Source: Saprospiraceae bacterium
Lineage (GTDB): Bacteria; Bacteroidota; Bacteroidia; Chitinophagales; Saprospiraceae
Length of the DNA: 64,000 bases
NCBI GenBank assembly: GCA_013214355.1
Contig: JABSSL010000092.1
Coordinates: 1 to 64,000, forward strand
Reading direction: 5' to 3'
Every line of letters starts with the position of its first letter. Within the stretch, counting starts at the first letter, position 1. The position numbers and the translations under genes are program-made. The notes beneath the pieces were generated by a model. The model was not told the origin of the DNA, searched no databases, and worked only from the letters and a program-made list of their open reading frames with translations. Positions 8,811 through 17,526 of this stretch are shown piece by piece.

Positions 8811-9449
8811 CTAATGCACCCCTCTACAATTTTCTTGTAAGGCTACCTTGATACGATCGACTTCGACTGCACTAGTCGGAATGTCGGCCAATTCAAGCCC
8901 AGGATAAGACTCCATCTCTTTCCAAGTCGTAATGGTTGAGCTGAAGTACTCCGAAGCCGTTGGATCTGTTTCATAGACAATCACATCATAGGTCTCTCCC
9001 TTATCTCCTCCAAATCGTGTGATCACTTGCCACTCTCCATTTCTCTTGTAGGAGGTATTGGTATGATCAGATTGTGGATAATATCGATCATCAGAAGGGC
9101 GAAGCAACACCCAAATATCTTTTTCATGACCTTCCGGATAAACGCCTAGGGTCAAGATTCGACATTTGACTGAATCTGTCTTTATGGGAGAAAGCACCTG
9201 TACAGTTTCCACAGGATATTGGACTTGCAATTTCTCCCCCACTACTACTTGTTCGATTTGCCCTTGCAAGTTGACAGCCCCATAGGAATATCCACCATAA
9301 ATCATCAGTAAGATTCCAACCAGGCCAAACGGAATTCTTAGGCTAGTTCCAATCCATCCTGTATCGGAATCACCAGTGGATATACTACCTAGAACAGCAA
9401 TTACCAATAAGCCCGTTCCGATAATGATTATTATAAGTTCTGTAGACAT
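8811..9449 (-). CDS. Membrane-anchored hypothetical protein
   Basis: 212 residues. Two hydrophobic segments lie at about 3-22 and 36-53, followed by a soluble domain with alternating beta-strand pattern (residues 60-200). The charged-then-strand order, with KLQVQYPVETVQVLSPIKTD and GVYPEGHEKDIWVLLRPSDDRYYPQ, is seen in small envelope proteins that present a beta-rich domain in the periplasm. I do not recognise the family and no catalytic motif stands out. It is flanked by 360 bp of non-coding DNA upstream and is not clearly in an operon. Confidence 0.6.
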   Translation of the reverse strand: MSTELIIIIIGTGLLVIAVLGSISTGDSDTGWIGTSLRIPFGLVGILLMIYGGYSYGAVNLQGQIEQVVVGEKLQVQYPVETVQVLSPIKTDSVKCRILTLGVYPEGHEKDIWVLLRPSDDRYYPQSDHTNTSYKRNGEWQVITRFGGDKGETYDVIVYETDPTASEYFSSTITTWKEMESYPGLELADIPTSAVEVDRIKVALQENCRGVH

Positions 9450-9830
9450 TATGTAGGAGTTTAGGTATAAAACAATGAGGATTTGAATCAGAGATAGTCT
9501 TATTATCGGCAGTTAAATTGTGCTTGTGGGTTCTCGTAGGGTGAGCATTGTAATACTAGATAGGTAACTTCTCTTCCCAATATAGCAAATTGATCCAATT
9601 AAGATTTGGATTTAAAAGGGAAAACACCCTAATAGTTCCAGAAACCCACCTAAATTCCAATTTTCACACCACTCTCAACACAGGCACTTCGGTTAAGTTT
9701 TGAATTCAGAATTGATTTTCACCAAAATTGAAACAATAGTCCTCCGAATTGAAACAATAGTGCAGGCAAGGAGGCCTTTTTACGTACACCTTTGTAAGGC
9801 AGATATTTGATAACCAAAACTAGTTATACC
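9450..9830. other. Non-coding gap of about 380 bp
   Basis: Divergent promoter region between the 212-residue membrane protein and the small ORF at 9831. I see no ORF worth reporting. The notable content is a pair of 15-bp direct repeats at 9726-9761 and a weak -7-like box CACCTTTG at 9787-9794; the rest is AT-rich without a clear structure. Confidence 0.6.
9726..9761 (+). promoter_or_regulatory. Two 15-bp direct repeats, candidate operator
   Basis: AATTGAAACAATAGT occurs at 9726-9740 and again at 9747-9761, exactly 21 bp apart, two turns of the helix. A -7-like box (CACCTTTG, 9787-9794) follows and the small ORF begins at 9831. Helical phasing suggests a dimeric or tandem activator site. No regulator is identified. 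Confidence 0.45.
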
Positions 9831-10055
9831 ATGAACAGCAAGACCATAGCCCCCAACTATCTGTTTTCTAAGATGAGAAGCATCTACCATGCCATCGTGT
9901 CTTTTTTCGATTTTGATCCTACTGAAACGATTAGAGCACAAATACGAGAACGCAACCCTAATCTAGAAAAGCAGGAAATCGATCGCTTGACAGAAGAAGA
10001 GGTACAGCGATTCTTTCATGAATACTACAGCTATATGTTCTTTCCGCCCATGTAG
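9831..10055 (+). CDS. Small hypothetical protein (74 aa)
   Basis: The frame is open from 9807 but ATG at 9831 is preferred: it leaves a leader after the -7-like box and removes an odd N-terminal extension. The product is a charged, helical small protein with a central FFDFDPTETIRAQIRERNP and a C-terminal EEEVQRFFHEYYSYMFF. No family recognised. A hairpin follows 24 bp after the stop, and phased direct repeats precede it, which supports a real transcription unit. Codon use looks like that of neighbouring genes. Confidence 0.5.
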   Translation: MNSKTIAPNYLFSKMRSIYHAIVSFFDFDPTETIRAQIRERNPNLEKQEIDRLTEEEVQRFFHEYYSYMFFPPM

Positions 10056-10078
10056 AGAATAGCCGCTAAGCGGGTAAG

Positions 10079-10118
10079 GTCTTCTTTCATATCCGGATCT
10101 AAGCATGTGAAAGAAGAC
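10079..10118. terminator. Bidirectional hairpin between convergent genes
   Basis: GTCTTCTTTCA (10079-10089) pairs perfectly with TGAAAGAAGAC (10108-10118) around an 18-base loop. It lies between the small ORF on the plus strand and the dehalogenase on the minus strand. There is no long T-run on either side, so termination strength is uncertain. Confidence 0.6.
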
Positions 10119-10140
10119 TAACTTTAGCAGCTACCACAGC

Positions 10141-11079
10141 TCAGTCCGTCAGTTGAATAAACTGCTCGATCAGCGCCACGAGTGTCTCCGGAACATCTTC
10201 CTGACAGAAATGCCCTGCCTTCTCAATTTCCACAATAGGTCCTCTAGGAAATAAGCGTCGGAAATCGTCCATAACCATAGCCGGCGGCATTGCTTTGTCC
10301 AACATTCCTTCGGCAAGCATGGCTGGCTTAGCTCTTACCTTTTCAAGATTTCCCATCTTCAAGCCTTCTATAGCGTACTCAGAAACTCGTCCCAGAATCA
10401 CATCTAGCGGAAATTCTATGGCTCCAATAGATTCTTCTACTGTTGCAAAGGGTAGGGAGTAGGCACGCATCCACTGTTCGTCTACTGCTGCTGAATTATG
10501 AAAATACAGCTTCTTCATCACACTTAGGACATTGTCCCCCATGTGCTGCATCACCGCCTGATAGGTACCGTCAGCATAAGCCTTTCTCACCCAAGTAAAC
10601 CACGAGGATTCGTGCAATTTCGGCACCTCAGTATCTGACTTGGGCATGTCTCTAACCGCTCCACCGTAGCCCAGCATGGTATTCATGAGGCAAAATCGCT
10701 TCACCCGATCTGGATTTCTTAGAGCAAAAGAACCTGCTATCGGACCGCCCCAGTCTTGAGCAACGAAGGTGATATCTTGCAAATCTAAATCCTCAATAAA
10801 GGCAGTAAGGTTTTCTACGTGAGCTTTGAAGGTGTATTCCCGATGCTGTGGCGTCTCACTCTTACCAAATCCCATATGATCAGGCACTACGACGCGGTAG
10901 TTTTGAGAGAGCTTTGGAATGAAATTACGGTACAAATAGCCCCAGGTGGGCTCTCCATGTAGGCAAACTATCACATCCCCCTCGCCCTCATCTACATAGT
11001 GCATTTTAAAGCCAGGAGCTTCACAAAAGTTAGGTTTAAAAGGAAAGGTTCCTCCAAAGGTTTCTTCGGCTAGTATCAT
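10141..11079 (-). CDS. Haloalkane dehalogenase (DhlA-like, subfamily I)
   Basis: An alpha/beta hydrolase with the features of true haloalkane dehalogenases. Numbered from the longer frame starting at 11133: HGEPTW (59-64), nucleophile in VAQDWGG (Asp127) followed by Trp128, acid Asp279 in GMLDKAMPP, and base His308 in KAGHFCQED. Glu61 and Trp128 occupy the halide-holding positions of DhlA. The reaction would be hydrolytic release of halide from an alkyl halide to give an alcohol (EC 3.8.1.5). ATG at 11079 is preferred over 11133 because the family normally begins about ten residues before the FPFKPN segment. It is a single gene. Epoxide hydrolase is less likely because Tyr lid signals are not evident. 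Confidence 0.8.
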   Translation of the reverse strand: MILAEETFGGTFPFKPNFCEAPGFKMHYVDEGEGDVIVCLHGEPTWGYLYRNFIPKLSQNYRVVVPDHMGFGKSETPQHREYTFKAHVENLTAFIEDLDLQDITFVAQDWGGPIAGSFALRNPDRVKRFCLMNTMLGYGGAVRDMPKSDTEVPKLHESSWFTWVRKAYADGTYQAVMQHMGDNVLSVMKKLYFHNSAAVDEQWMRAYSLPFATVEESIGAIEFPLDVILGRVSEYAIEGLKMGNLEKVRAKPAMLAEGMLDKAMPPAMVMDDFRRLFPRGPIVEIEKAGHFCQEDVPETLVALIEQFIQLTD

Positions 11080-11226
11080 TATCTTTGCTTTAGATGGCGG
11101 GCGTTTCGTGCTTTGATTGCTCGCTGGACACATCTTCTGGCTCCCAGATGAGAGCGGGAAGAAGCAACCTGAGCTAGCATCTGTTTAAAGGTAGCCCCTA
11201 AATTCCGATCTACAAAACGAATAATA

Positions 11227-12885
11227 CTACTTCACTTCAAGTACGGAGTTATGGTTTCCTTCATAGATATGCTGGGGGTTGCCTGGATCAAGAATCCATA
11301 CTCCATCTACTACAAATTTGTACTCATACTTCCCGGGATCAAGCTGCAAGCTAGTTACCCAGACGCCATTATGGCGACGCATGATATTGCCTAATTCTTG
11401 CCAACCATTGAAGTCGCCAGCTACGCTGACCAGTTTAGCATTCGAGTAACCATCCAAGGTGAAAGTAGTATTTCCTACTGTTGGTTTTGTGAGTTGGACA
11501 GCTAGTTCTTTGGCTTGCTGATTATCGGCATCCATGGCCGCAGCCCTGGCGTAGTATTTGGCGGCCCCGGATCGATCTCCAGTTCTCAAGCAGATCTCTC
11601 CATAGCTGTCGTATACATTTGATGAATTAGGAAAAGCGTACCTATTCAACCCCAGGATCTGCTTGGCATCCTGGGACCGTCCCCGAGATAGGAAACGATA
11701 CCCCAACTCATTCATATCTTTTTCCGAAATTTTCAAGGTATCCTGGTGTTTTCCATTCTTATCCAGGAAAGCTTGAATGGCTTTTCCGAATCCCTGCTCC
11801 AGGATCTTTTTCTCTAGTTGATGTACCGGTTTATTGTAAGTCCCATAGTTGAGCCAAGAGAACACTGGATGTTCTTCCCCAAACACCTTTTCACAGATAT
11901 CGGGGGCAATAGTCAAGCCATGGCTACTATTGGTAAAATAAACAATCCCCTTTTTACCCTCCGGCTCAAACATCACAAAACCCTTGAAGGCTCCATTATC
12001 TCCCCATTGCCAAAAATACTGCTGCTTGGTCTTCTCCGTCCCCCAACCTAAAGCCCAACCGATCGATTCGGATAATGGACCAGCACGCCAGTTGCGCTTC
12101 GGGACCATAATCTGGCCAGTCAGCATCTTTTGTGTCGTCGCCTTTTTTAGCTGCTCATTATTTACAACTGCTTGGAGAAAGCGGGCGTAATCCCTGGCGG
12201 TAGTTTGGAGCGAGTAGGCAGTGTTTCCCTCCTGCGGTTTTCTTTTCTTAAATGTTTGTTTGAGGTTCCCATGAGGAATAGCGTAATTGCCTTCGAATTT
12301 TTCCTGCCACACATAACTACTTCTGGTCATGCCCAAGGGCTCAAATATCAGCTCCGCTACCCAATCGTCTAGTGATTTACCAGTCACTTTTTCAATAACC
12401 TTCATGAGATAAACAAATCCCTCCCCGGAATAACTGTAGCGCGACCCTGGGTCAAAGAGAATCTTCAACTCTCCTCTACGCCAATTGGGAAAGCCAGTGG
12501 TATGACTGAGTACCATCCGACCGGTAATCGACTTGTAGCGATCATCAGATTCTGCATCAGGATATGACAAATACTTATATAATGGTTGATCCAGATCAAA
12601 CTTACCTTCTTCCACCAATTTCATGACCCCATATGCGAACAAAGGCTTACTCAAAGAGGCCGCATCAAAAACAGTCTGTTCATTGACAGGCTCCTGGGTA
12701 TCTTGGCTTTGGAGTCCAAAAGCACCGACGTAAGCAATCTTACCCTGATCAAGCACCGCGATGGAGAGGCCCGGAATATCTGCTTCCTGAATTAGTGTTG
12801 GTAGAAAATCGTCTAAGTGCTTCCATTGAGCCTGTAGTAAGAGAGGTAGGCCTGTAAGCGCAAGGGGTATGAGAATTCTAATCAT
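11227..12885 (-). CDS. Secreted beta-lactamase-like serine hydrolase with TPR and AMPK-type glycogen-binding domain
   Basis: 552 residues with a signal peptide (cleavage near QAQ20). Residues about 25-350 are a class C beta-lactamase/penicillin-binding-like domain: SLSK (77-80) is the SxxK motif, YSYSGEGF stands for the second motif, and SSHGLT for the third (HxG type). Residues about 380-460 are helical repeats (ARAAAMDADNQQAKELA fits a TPR). The last 85 residues, with VSVAGDFNGWQ, DPGKYEYKFVVDG and DPGNP, form a CBM48/AMPK1 glycogen-binding fold. The protein would act in the periplasm or outside on a peptide, ester or lactam, with the last domain possibly binding an alpha-glucan. Substrate unknown. 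Confidence 0.85.
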   Translation of the reverse strand: MIRILIPLALTGLPLLLQAQWKHLDDFLPTLIQEADIPGLSIAVLDQGKIAYVGAFGLQSQDTQEPVNEQTVFDAASLSKPLFAYGVMKLVEEGKFDLDQPLYKYLSYPDAESDDRYKSITGRMVLSHTTGFPNWRRGELKILFDPGSRYSYSGEGFVYLMKVIEKVTGKSLDDWVAELIFEPLGMTRSSYVWQEKFEGNYAIPHGNLKQTFKKRKPQEGNTAYSLQTTARDYARFLQAVVNNEQLKKATTQKMLTGQIMVPKRNWRAGPLSESIGWALGWGTEKTKQQYFWQWGDNGAFKGFVMFEPEGKKGIVYFTNSSHGLTIAPDICEKVFGEEHPVFSWLNYGTYNKPVHQLEKKILEQGFGKAIQAFLDKNGKHQDTLKISEKDMNELGYRFLSRGRSQDAKQILGLNRYAFPNSSNVYDSYGEICLRTGDRSGAAKYYARAAAMDADNQQAKELAVQLTKPTVGNTTFTLDGYSNAKLVSVAGDFNGWQELGNIMRRHNGVWVTSLQLDPGKYEYKFVVDGVWILDPGNPQHIYEGNHNSVLEVK

Positions 12886-13017
12886 TTTCGGGTGTTTAGT
12901 CTTGGAAAAAGGCCGAAATGGTCGGCAATCTAGGAGAAGGACAAACTAAAAATTAAAAGGCTGTTTGGAATTGGAATGCCCGTAAAAGTTTGTCAAATAC
13001 AAAGCACACCAATCAGG

Positions 13018-13905
13018 TTATTCCCCCTCTCTTATCTTGTATTTAAGCAACCATTTAAAGAAATTGACCTCGTTGTACATTTCCGTCCAAGCATCGTGTT
13101 CAAAGCTGGGGTTAGCTCCAGAAGTGAAGATGCGATCGTGCTGTAAATACGCTGCTTCTGCGACAGTACTAGTCCGGTGAAATTTTTTCTCTGATAATCG
13201 CTCTAGTTTCCGCACAGCATTCTCTGTTCTGGCATAGTCCACCCGCTCATCTTCTAGATTATGAGCCGTCCAAATCGGCAAATCCTGTAATGCCTCAAAA
13301 CTTGATACGCCGAGGGTATTACCTGCAATTGGGGCAATTGCAGCAAAACGTTCAGGAATCTGACTGGCTATCCCCCAGGTACCAAAGCCACCCCGGCTTA
13401 AGCCCGTCAAATAGATCCTTTTTTCATCTACGTTATATTGCGCCAACACTTCATCAATGATCTGTTGAATACCCGCAGTACCATGATAATACTCCCCACT
13501 AGTGATATGGGGCATGACGTATACAAAAGTATTGAGTTTTAGCTGATTGAGTTCCGTATCAAGCGAATGGTTTTCCTTTAGCTCTTTAGGCAATTCCCAT
13601 TTGAAAATAGCTTCTACCTTTCCTCCTATCCCGAAGCCCCCTTGCAGAAAGACGATTAAGGGAAATGGCGCTGATGATGCTGTACAAGTACGAGGAATGT
13701 AAAGATTGTAGCCATCGACTTGACTATTTGAGAATTGCTTTTCTATGGTAAGAAAGGTGCCGGGATGTTCTGGTTTATCCTCCTGCTCCTCAGTTTGCGT
13801 AGGAGCTCCACAACCCAGTAATCCCGTAAACAGGAGTACGCTTAAAACGGAACTGAATAGGGTATCAAGAAGAGCCCTTCGAACAACTGGCAAATCGGAA
13901 ATCAT
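13018..13905 (-). CDS. Lipoprotein esterase (PHB depolymerase/phospholipase-like alpha/beta hydrolase)
   Basis: 295 residues. An N-terminal hydrophobic stretch ends in the lipobox LLGC (Cys32), so the mature protein is probably a lipoprotein. The hydrolase core has PLIVFLQGGFGIGG as oxyanion strand, the nucleophile elbow GLSRGGFG and a late SFEHDAWTE region supplying His. KRIYLTGLSRGG resembles secreted polyesterase/feruloyl-esterase-like proteins. The likely reaction is ester hydrolysis in the envelope; substrate unknown. It overlaps nothing and is 20 bp upstream of the DUF4112 gene end on the same strand, so the two may be co-transcribed with DUF4112 first. Confidence 0.75.
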   Translation of the reverse strand: MISDLPVVRRALLDTLFSSVLSVLLFTGLLGCGAPTQTEEQEDKPEHPGTFLTIEKQFSNSQVDGYNLYIPRTCTASSAPFPLIVFLQGGFGIGGKVEAIFKWELPKELKENHSLDTELNQLKLNTFVYVMPHITSGEYYHGTAGIQQIIDEVLAQYNVDEKRIYLTGLSRGGFGTWGIASQIPERFAAIAPIAGNTLGVSSFEALQDLPIWTAHNLEDERVDYARTENAVRKLERLSEKKFHRTSTVAEAAYLQHDRIFTSGANPSFEHDAWTEMYNEVNFFKWLLKYKIREGE

Positions 13906-13925
13906 ATTTTACATCTACATTGTGA

Positions 13926-14408
13926 TCAACTGATAATAAAGTTCCACACACTCCCAAGAAAAGACCATAACACATACACTAGCAAGAAGAACAAGACTCC
14001 AAAAATGATCATTATGAAGAGTATCACCCAACAGCCACTACCTTGGTGCTCTCCCTCCTCGTAAAACTCTTCAAACAACTTAAGATTACGCCAATTGGCC
14101 CGATACTGCAAGTCAAACAGATCACCTAGAATCGGTATGGCTCCGACAATCGTATCTAGTAAGACGTTACCTATCATTTTGATAATCAGCATACCACTCG
14201 CCCCATGTCTCGCCATTCCCATCAACAACAAGCCTGAGATCGCGAAACTCAGCAAGTCTCCTACATAAGGCACTAATCCTATCAGGAAATCTAAGCCAAA
14301 ACGGATATTCGTCCCCGGAATACCTATCTTATTGTCCATCCAGTCGGTGACGACATCAATCCATTTAATGTCTTCGTTAATGCTTCGTTCTTTTTGTTCT
14401 TCAGCCAT
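13926..14408 (-). CDS. DUF4112 membrane protein
   Basis: 160 residues. The segment LDFLIGLVPYVGDLLSFAISG followed by GNVLLDTIVGAIPILGDLFDLQYRANWRN is characteristic of DUF4112, whose paired G-x-P-x-x-G-D turns recur in both hydrophobic hairpins. A last membrane segment lies at about 130-155. Function of this domain family is not known. It starts the minus-strand pair with the lipoprotein esterase. Confidence 0.85.
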   Translation of the reverse strand: MAEEQKERSINEDIKWIDVVTDWMDNKIGIPGTNIRFGLDFLIGLVPYVGDLLSFAISGLLLMGMARHGASGMLIIKMIGNVLLDTIVGAIPILGDLFDLQYRANWRNLKLFEEFYEEGEHQGSGCWVILFIMIIFGVLFFLLVYVLWSFLGSVWNFIIS

Positions 14409-14685
14409 TTGCTACGATTCTTCAATTTACTCCAGATACTGGCCCATTGACAAAGCGCCTAACTAAATTGGAAATTTGTGATTCCCAAACAGAAGCAACT
14501 ATTTGGAGCAGTTGCCAAAGTGTGATGCCAGACTAGTCGTGTCAACTGAGATCAGGTGAGCTGGATAGCCTTCCTTCGCCGAAAATAGGTGAAAACCAAT
14601 ACAATGCCTAGTATTAGGGAGCGTACCACCCACCAAAGTCTGATAAAGGAAGTGCGGAAGGGATATTTTCCAGACTTATGAGCAA

Positions 14686-15153
14686 CTAATCATTTCCTAA
14701 GGGTATGACATTCGTCTTCTTCCCTACTGAAAGAGAAAACAAGGATTCCACTTTTCCTATGTTGGGAACGTCTGCAAGCTTATCCAACACAAAGGCATTG
14801 TATTGCTCAATATCATCAACTAGAACTTTGATGATGAAGTCAGCATTACCCGTTACGTAGTGACATTCCATCACCTCTGGAAAACTAACCACGTGTTTCA
14901 CAAAGTCTTTCACCGCCTTTTTAGAATGTTCCTTGATGGAAATATTGGCGAAGGCATTCAATTTCTTTCCCAATTTCTCCGGATTTAGCACCGCTATATA
15001 TCGATCAATAATGCCTTCATTCTCTAGTTTTTTGATCCGGGCAAAGATGGGAGTCGTCGATAAATTTAGCTGTGCGGCAATCTCCTTGATAGTCATCCGT
15101 GCATCCTCCTGCAACAAGCGTAGTATCTTCAAATCTACTTCATCGAGCTTCAT
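14686..15153 (-). CDS. Lrp/AsnC family transcriptional regulator
   Basis: 155 residues from the ATG at 15153; the longer frame would begin with TTG at 15201. LDEVDLKILRLLQEDARMTIKEIAAQLNLSTTPIFARIKKLE is the N-terminal helix-turn-helix, and the second half (VMECHYVTGNADFIIKVLVDDIEQYNAFV) is the RAM ligand domain. Proteins of this type sense amino acids and bind DNA as octamers. It is divergent from the fused E1 of a branched-chain oxo-acid-type complex, which suggests it controls that gene. A perfect minus-strand -7 box (CAAAAGTA on the plus strand, 15215-15222) lies 62 bp upstream of this start. Confidence 0.9.
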   Translation of the reverse strand: MKLDEVDLKILRLLQEDARMTIKEIAAQLNLSTTPIFARIKKLENEGIIDRYIAVLNPEKLGKKLNAFANISIKEHSKKAVKDFVKHVVSFPEVMECHYVTGNADFIIKVLVDDIEQYNAFVLDKLADVPNIGKVESLFSLSVGKKTNVIPLGND

Positions 15154-15214
15154 ATCGGAATGGGTTTTGCGAAAAGGCAGAATTTTTTTCTTCTCTTTCA
15201 AAAAAGCAACAAGC

Positions 15215-15222
15215 CAAAAGTA
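15215..15222 (-). promoter_or_regulatory. -7 box (TACTTTTG) of the Lrp gene
   Basis: Read on the minus strand this is TACTTTTG, an exact match to the Bacteroidota TAnnTTTG box, 62 bp before the Lrp ATG. The match could arise by chance about once per 4 kb per strand. A good -33 element at normal spacing is not visible. Confidence 0.5.
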
Positions 15223-15226
15223 ACAT

Positions 15227-15317
15227 TATTCTACAATAGATTAGAAATAAAAAACAATTTTCCTTTTCACCATATACTATAGAATAAAAATACAAATATC
15301 ATTATTTTTATAGAATA
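15227..15317. promoter_or_regulatory. Phased TATAGAATA boxes, candidate Lrp operators
   Basis: TATAGAATA occurs at 15278-15286 and 15309-15317, 31 bp apart (about three helical turns). An inverted near-copy, TATTCTACA, lies at 15227-15235, 51 bp (about five turns) before the first. All three are on one face of the DNA in the Lrp/E1 divergent region, as expected for an Lrp octamer. Assignment to Lrp is inference. Confidence 0.45.
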
Positions 15318-15448
15318 AGAGAATTTCGCCTTAACCAAATCGTTCTCCGACAATTTTTGTGGTCCCGTCTGGCCAGCCGGACAGGCAGTGTTTTAGCTAG
15401 AAGAGTGACTCCCAAACACAAAATTGTTAGAGAACCAACTAAATTAAG

Positions 15449-17521
15449 ATGACGCTTACCAAATCTAACATCCGGTCAAACACCTTGACCAAAGCCTTTG
15501 AATTGCTATGTACCGCCAAGGCAATGGCAGAATTGTATGAGCGCGAATTCAAGACCGTTTCCAAATATGTGCATGCCACTTCTAGAGGGCATGAAGCCAT
15601 TCAGTTGGCAGCGGGCCTCCAACTCAAACCACAAGACTACGCCTATCCCTATTACCGAGATGATGCCATGTTACTGGGCATCGGGATGGAACCCTACCAT
15701 CTCATGCTGCAGTTATTGGCCAAAAAATCTGACCCTTTTTCTGGCGGTAGAACGTATTATTCGCACCCGAGTCTTCGGGATGAGGACAAGCCTAAGATTC
15801 CTCACCAGTCTTCCGCGACGGGAATGCAAGCCATTCCTGCTGCTGGAGCAGCACTAGGGATGCAGTACAAGGAGCGCTTAAATATGGTGGAAGTGAATGC
15901 CAATAATGCGCCCATTGTATTGTGTTCGTTGGGAGATGCCTCCGTGACAGAGGGAGAGGTAGCCGAAGCTTTTCAAATGGCAGCCCTACGTCAATTACCG
16001 ATTCTCTTTTTGGTACAGGATAATGGTTGGGATATCTCTGCCAGTGCAGAGGAAACCCGCGCTCAAAACGCAGCAGAGTATATCCAAGGCTTTAAAGGGA
16101 TTGAAGCGGTAAGCTTAGATGGGAGTGATTTTGTTCAGTCTTATCTGAAGCTGGAGGAAGTCATTGGAACCATGCGTAAGGAGAGAAGACCTTTCTTGGT
16201 ACATGCGAGCGTACCATTGCTCAATCATCATACCTCCGGCGTACGAATGGAATGGTATCGAGATGATCTGGAGGAACACCGTCTTAACGACCCCTACCCC
16301 ATCCTCAAAGAATATCTGCAGAACAGTGGGCTTTCCGATAAAAAAATCCAGCGTATTGAGGATAAAGCCATAGCCCAGGTAGAGCAGGATTATCTCAAGG
16401 CTTTGGCCGAGGAGGATCCGACGCCAGCAGATTTGTTCACCCATGACTTTGCCGCGAGCCTGATCCAGGAAGAGCAGGGTGATCGGCAACCAGCTGAGGC
16501 ATCCCCAGTGGTTATGGTGGACTGTGCCTTGCATGCCGTGGAAGAATTGATGCGAAAAGATGATGCTTGTCTCTTGTATGGTCAGGATGTGGGCGCACGT
16601 TTAGGAGGTGTTTTTCGGGAAGCAGCCACTTTGGCTCAGAAATTTGGCAACGAAAGAGTCTTTAATACGCCGATTCAGGAAGCCTTTATCATTGGCTCCA
16701 CGGCAGGGATGTCGGCAGTTGGATTGAAGCCGATCGTAGAAGTACAGTTTGCCGACTATATCTGGCCAGGCTTGAATCAACTGTTTACCGAAGTAAGTCG
16801 TTCTTGTTATTTATCTAACGGCAAATGGCCGGTCAGTATGATCCTGCGAGTTCCCATCGGCGCTTATGGAAGTGGCGGCCCTTACCACTCTTCCAGTGTA
16901 GAGTCTGTGCTGACGAATATCAGAGGAATCAAGATTGCCTATCCTAGTAATGGCGCTGACCTCAAGGGACTAATGAAGGCTGCTTACCATGATCCGAACC
17001 CCGTAGTCATTCTTGAACATAAAGGCTTGTACTGGTCCAAAGTACCAGGTACAAGCCGTGCTAAAATTAAAGAACCTGCTGAAGATTACGTTCTACCTTT
17101 TGGCAAAGCTTCCCAAGCCTTAACGGTAGCGCCAAATACAGCTACTAAACAACACACGCTCACGATCGTCACCTATGGGATGGGCGTGCATTGGGCCCTT
17201 AATGCTGCGGTCGATTTCGAGGGCCAGGTGGAAGTAATTGATCTCCGAACCCTATATCCACTCGATGAAGCAGCTATCTTCGAATCTGTTCGAAAAACCA
17301 ATCGATGTATGGTATTAACCGAGGAGCCCAGCAATAATTCCTTTGCCAGAAGCTTGGCAGGCTTAATCCAAGAAGAATGCTTTACTTCTTTAGATGCACC
17401 GGTCATTACGGTTGGCGCTGAAAACATGCCCGCTATTCCGCTGAATAGCACGTTGGAGGCTACCATGCTACCTTCTGCAGAGAAGGTAAAGGCTCAGATC
17501 GAGCGGCTATTGAGCTATTAG
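15449..17521 (+). CDS. Fused E1 alpha/beta subunit of a 2-oxo-acid dehydrogenase (branched-chain type)
   Basis: 690 residues joining both E1 subunits in one chain. The alpha part (about 1-330) has the thiamine-diphosphate motif GDASVTEGEVAEAFQMAAL...QDN; the beta part (about 350-690) starts at YGQDVGARLGGVF and has TPIQEAFIIGSTAGMSAVG and VQFADYIWPGLNQL. Such fused E1s decarboxylate branched-chain 2-oxo acids (or pyruvate) and pass the acyl group to a lipoyl E2, which is not in the window. A divergent Lrp regulator fits a role in branched-chain amino acid catabolism and fatty-acid primer supply. ATG at 15449 is well placed. A hairpin follows the stop. Confidence 0.9.
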   Translation: MTLTKSNIRSNTLTKAFELLCTAKAMAELYEREFKTVSKYVHATSRGHEAIQLAAGLQLKPQDYAYPYYRDDAMLLGIGMEPYHLMLQLLAKKSDPFSGGRTYYSHPSLRDEDKPKIPHQSSATGMQAIPAAGAALGMQYKERLNMVEVNANNAPIVLCSLGDASVTEGEVAEAFQMAALRQLPILFLVQDNGWDISASAEETRAQNAAEYIQGFKGIEAVSLDGSDFVQSYLKLEEVIGTMRKERRPFLVHASVPLLNHHTSGVRMEWYRDDLEEHRLNDPYPILKEYLQNSGLSDKKIQRIEDKAIAQVEQDYLKALAEEDPTPADLFTHDFAASLIQEEQGDRQPAEASPVVMVDCALHAVEELMRKDDACLLYGQDVGARLGGVFREAATLAQKFGNERVFNTPIQEAFIIGSTAGMSAVGLKPIVEVQFADYIWPGLNQLFTEVSRSCYLSNGKWPVSMILRVPIGAYGSGGPYHSSSVESVLTNIRGIKIAYPSNGADLKGLMKAAYHDPNPVVILEHKGLYWSKVPGTSRAKIKEPAEDYVLPFGKASQALTVAPNTATKQHTLTIVTYGMGVHWALNAAVDFEGQVEVIDLRTLYPLDEAAIFESVRKTNRCMVLTEEPSNNSFARSLAGLIQEECFTSLDAPVITVGAENMPAIPLNSTLEATMLPSAEKVKAQIERLLSY

Positions 17522-17526
17522 GGGGC

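Noticed and set aside
14520-14680. Minus-strand frame with a membrane-like segment (LWWVVRSLILGIVLVFTYFR) after the Lrp gene
   Set aside because: It has no ATG, GTG or TTG at a sensible place before the hydrophobic part and overlaps no known family. It could be a gene remnant but is not supported.
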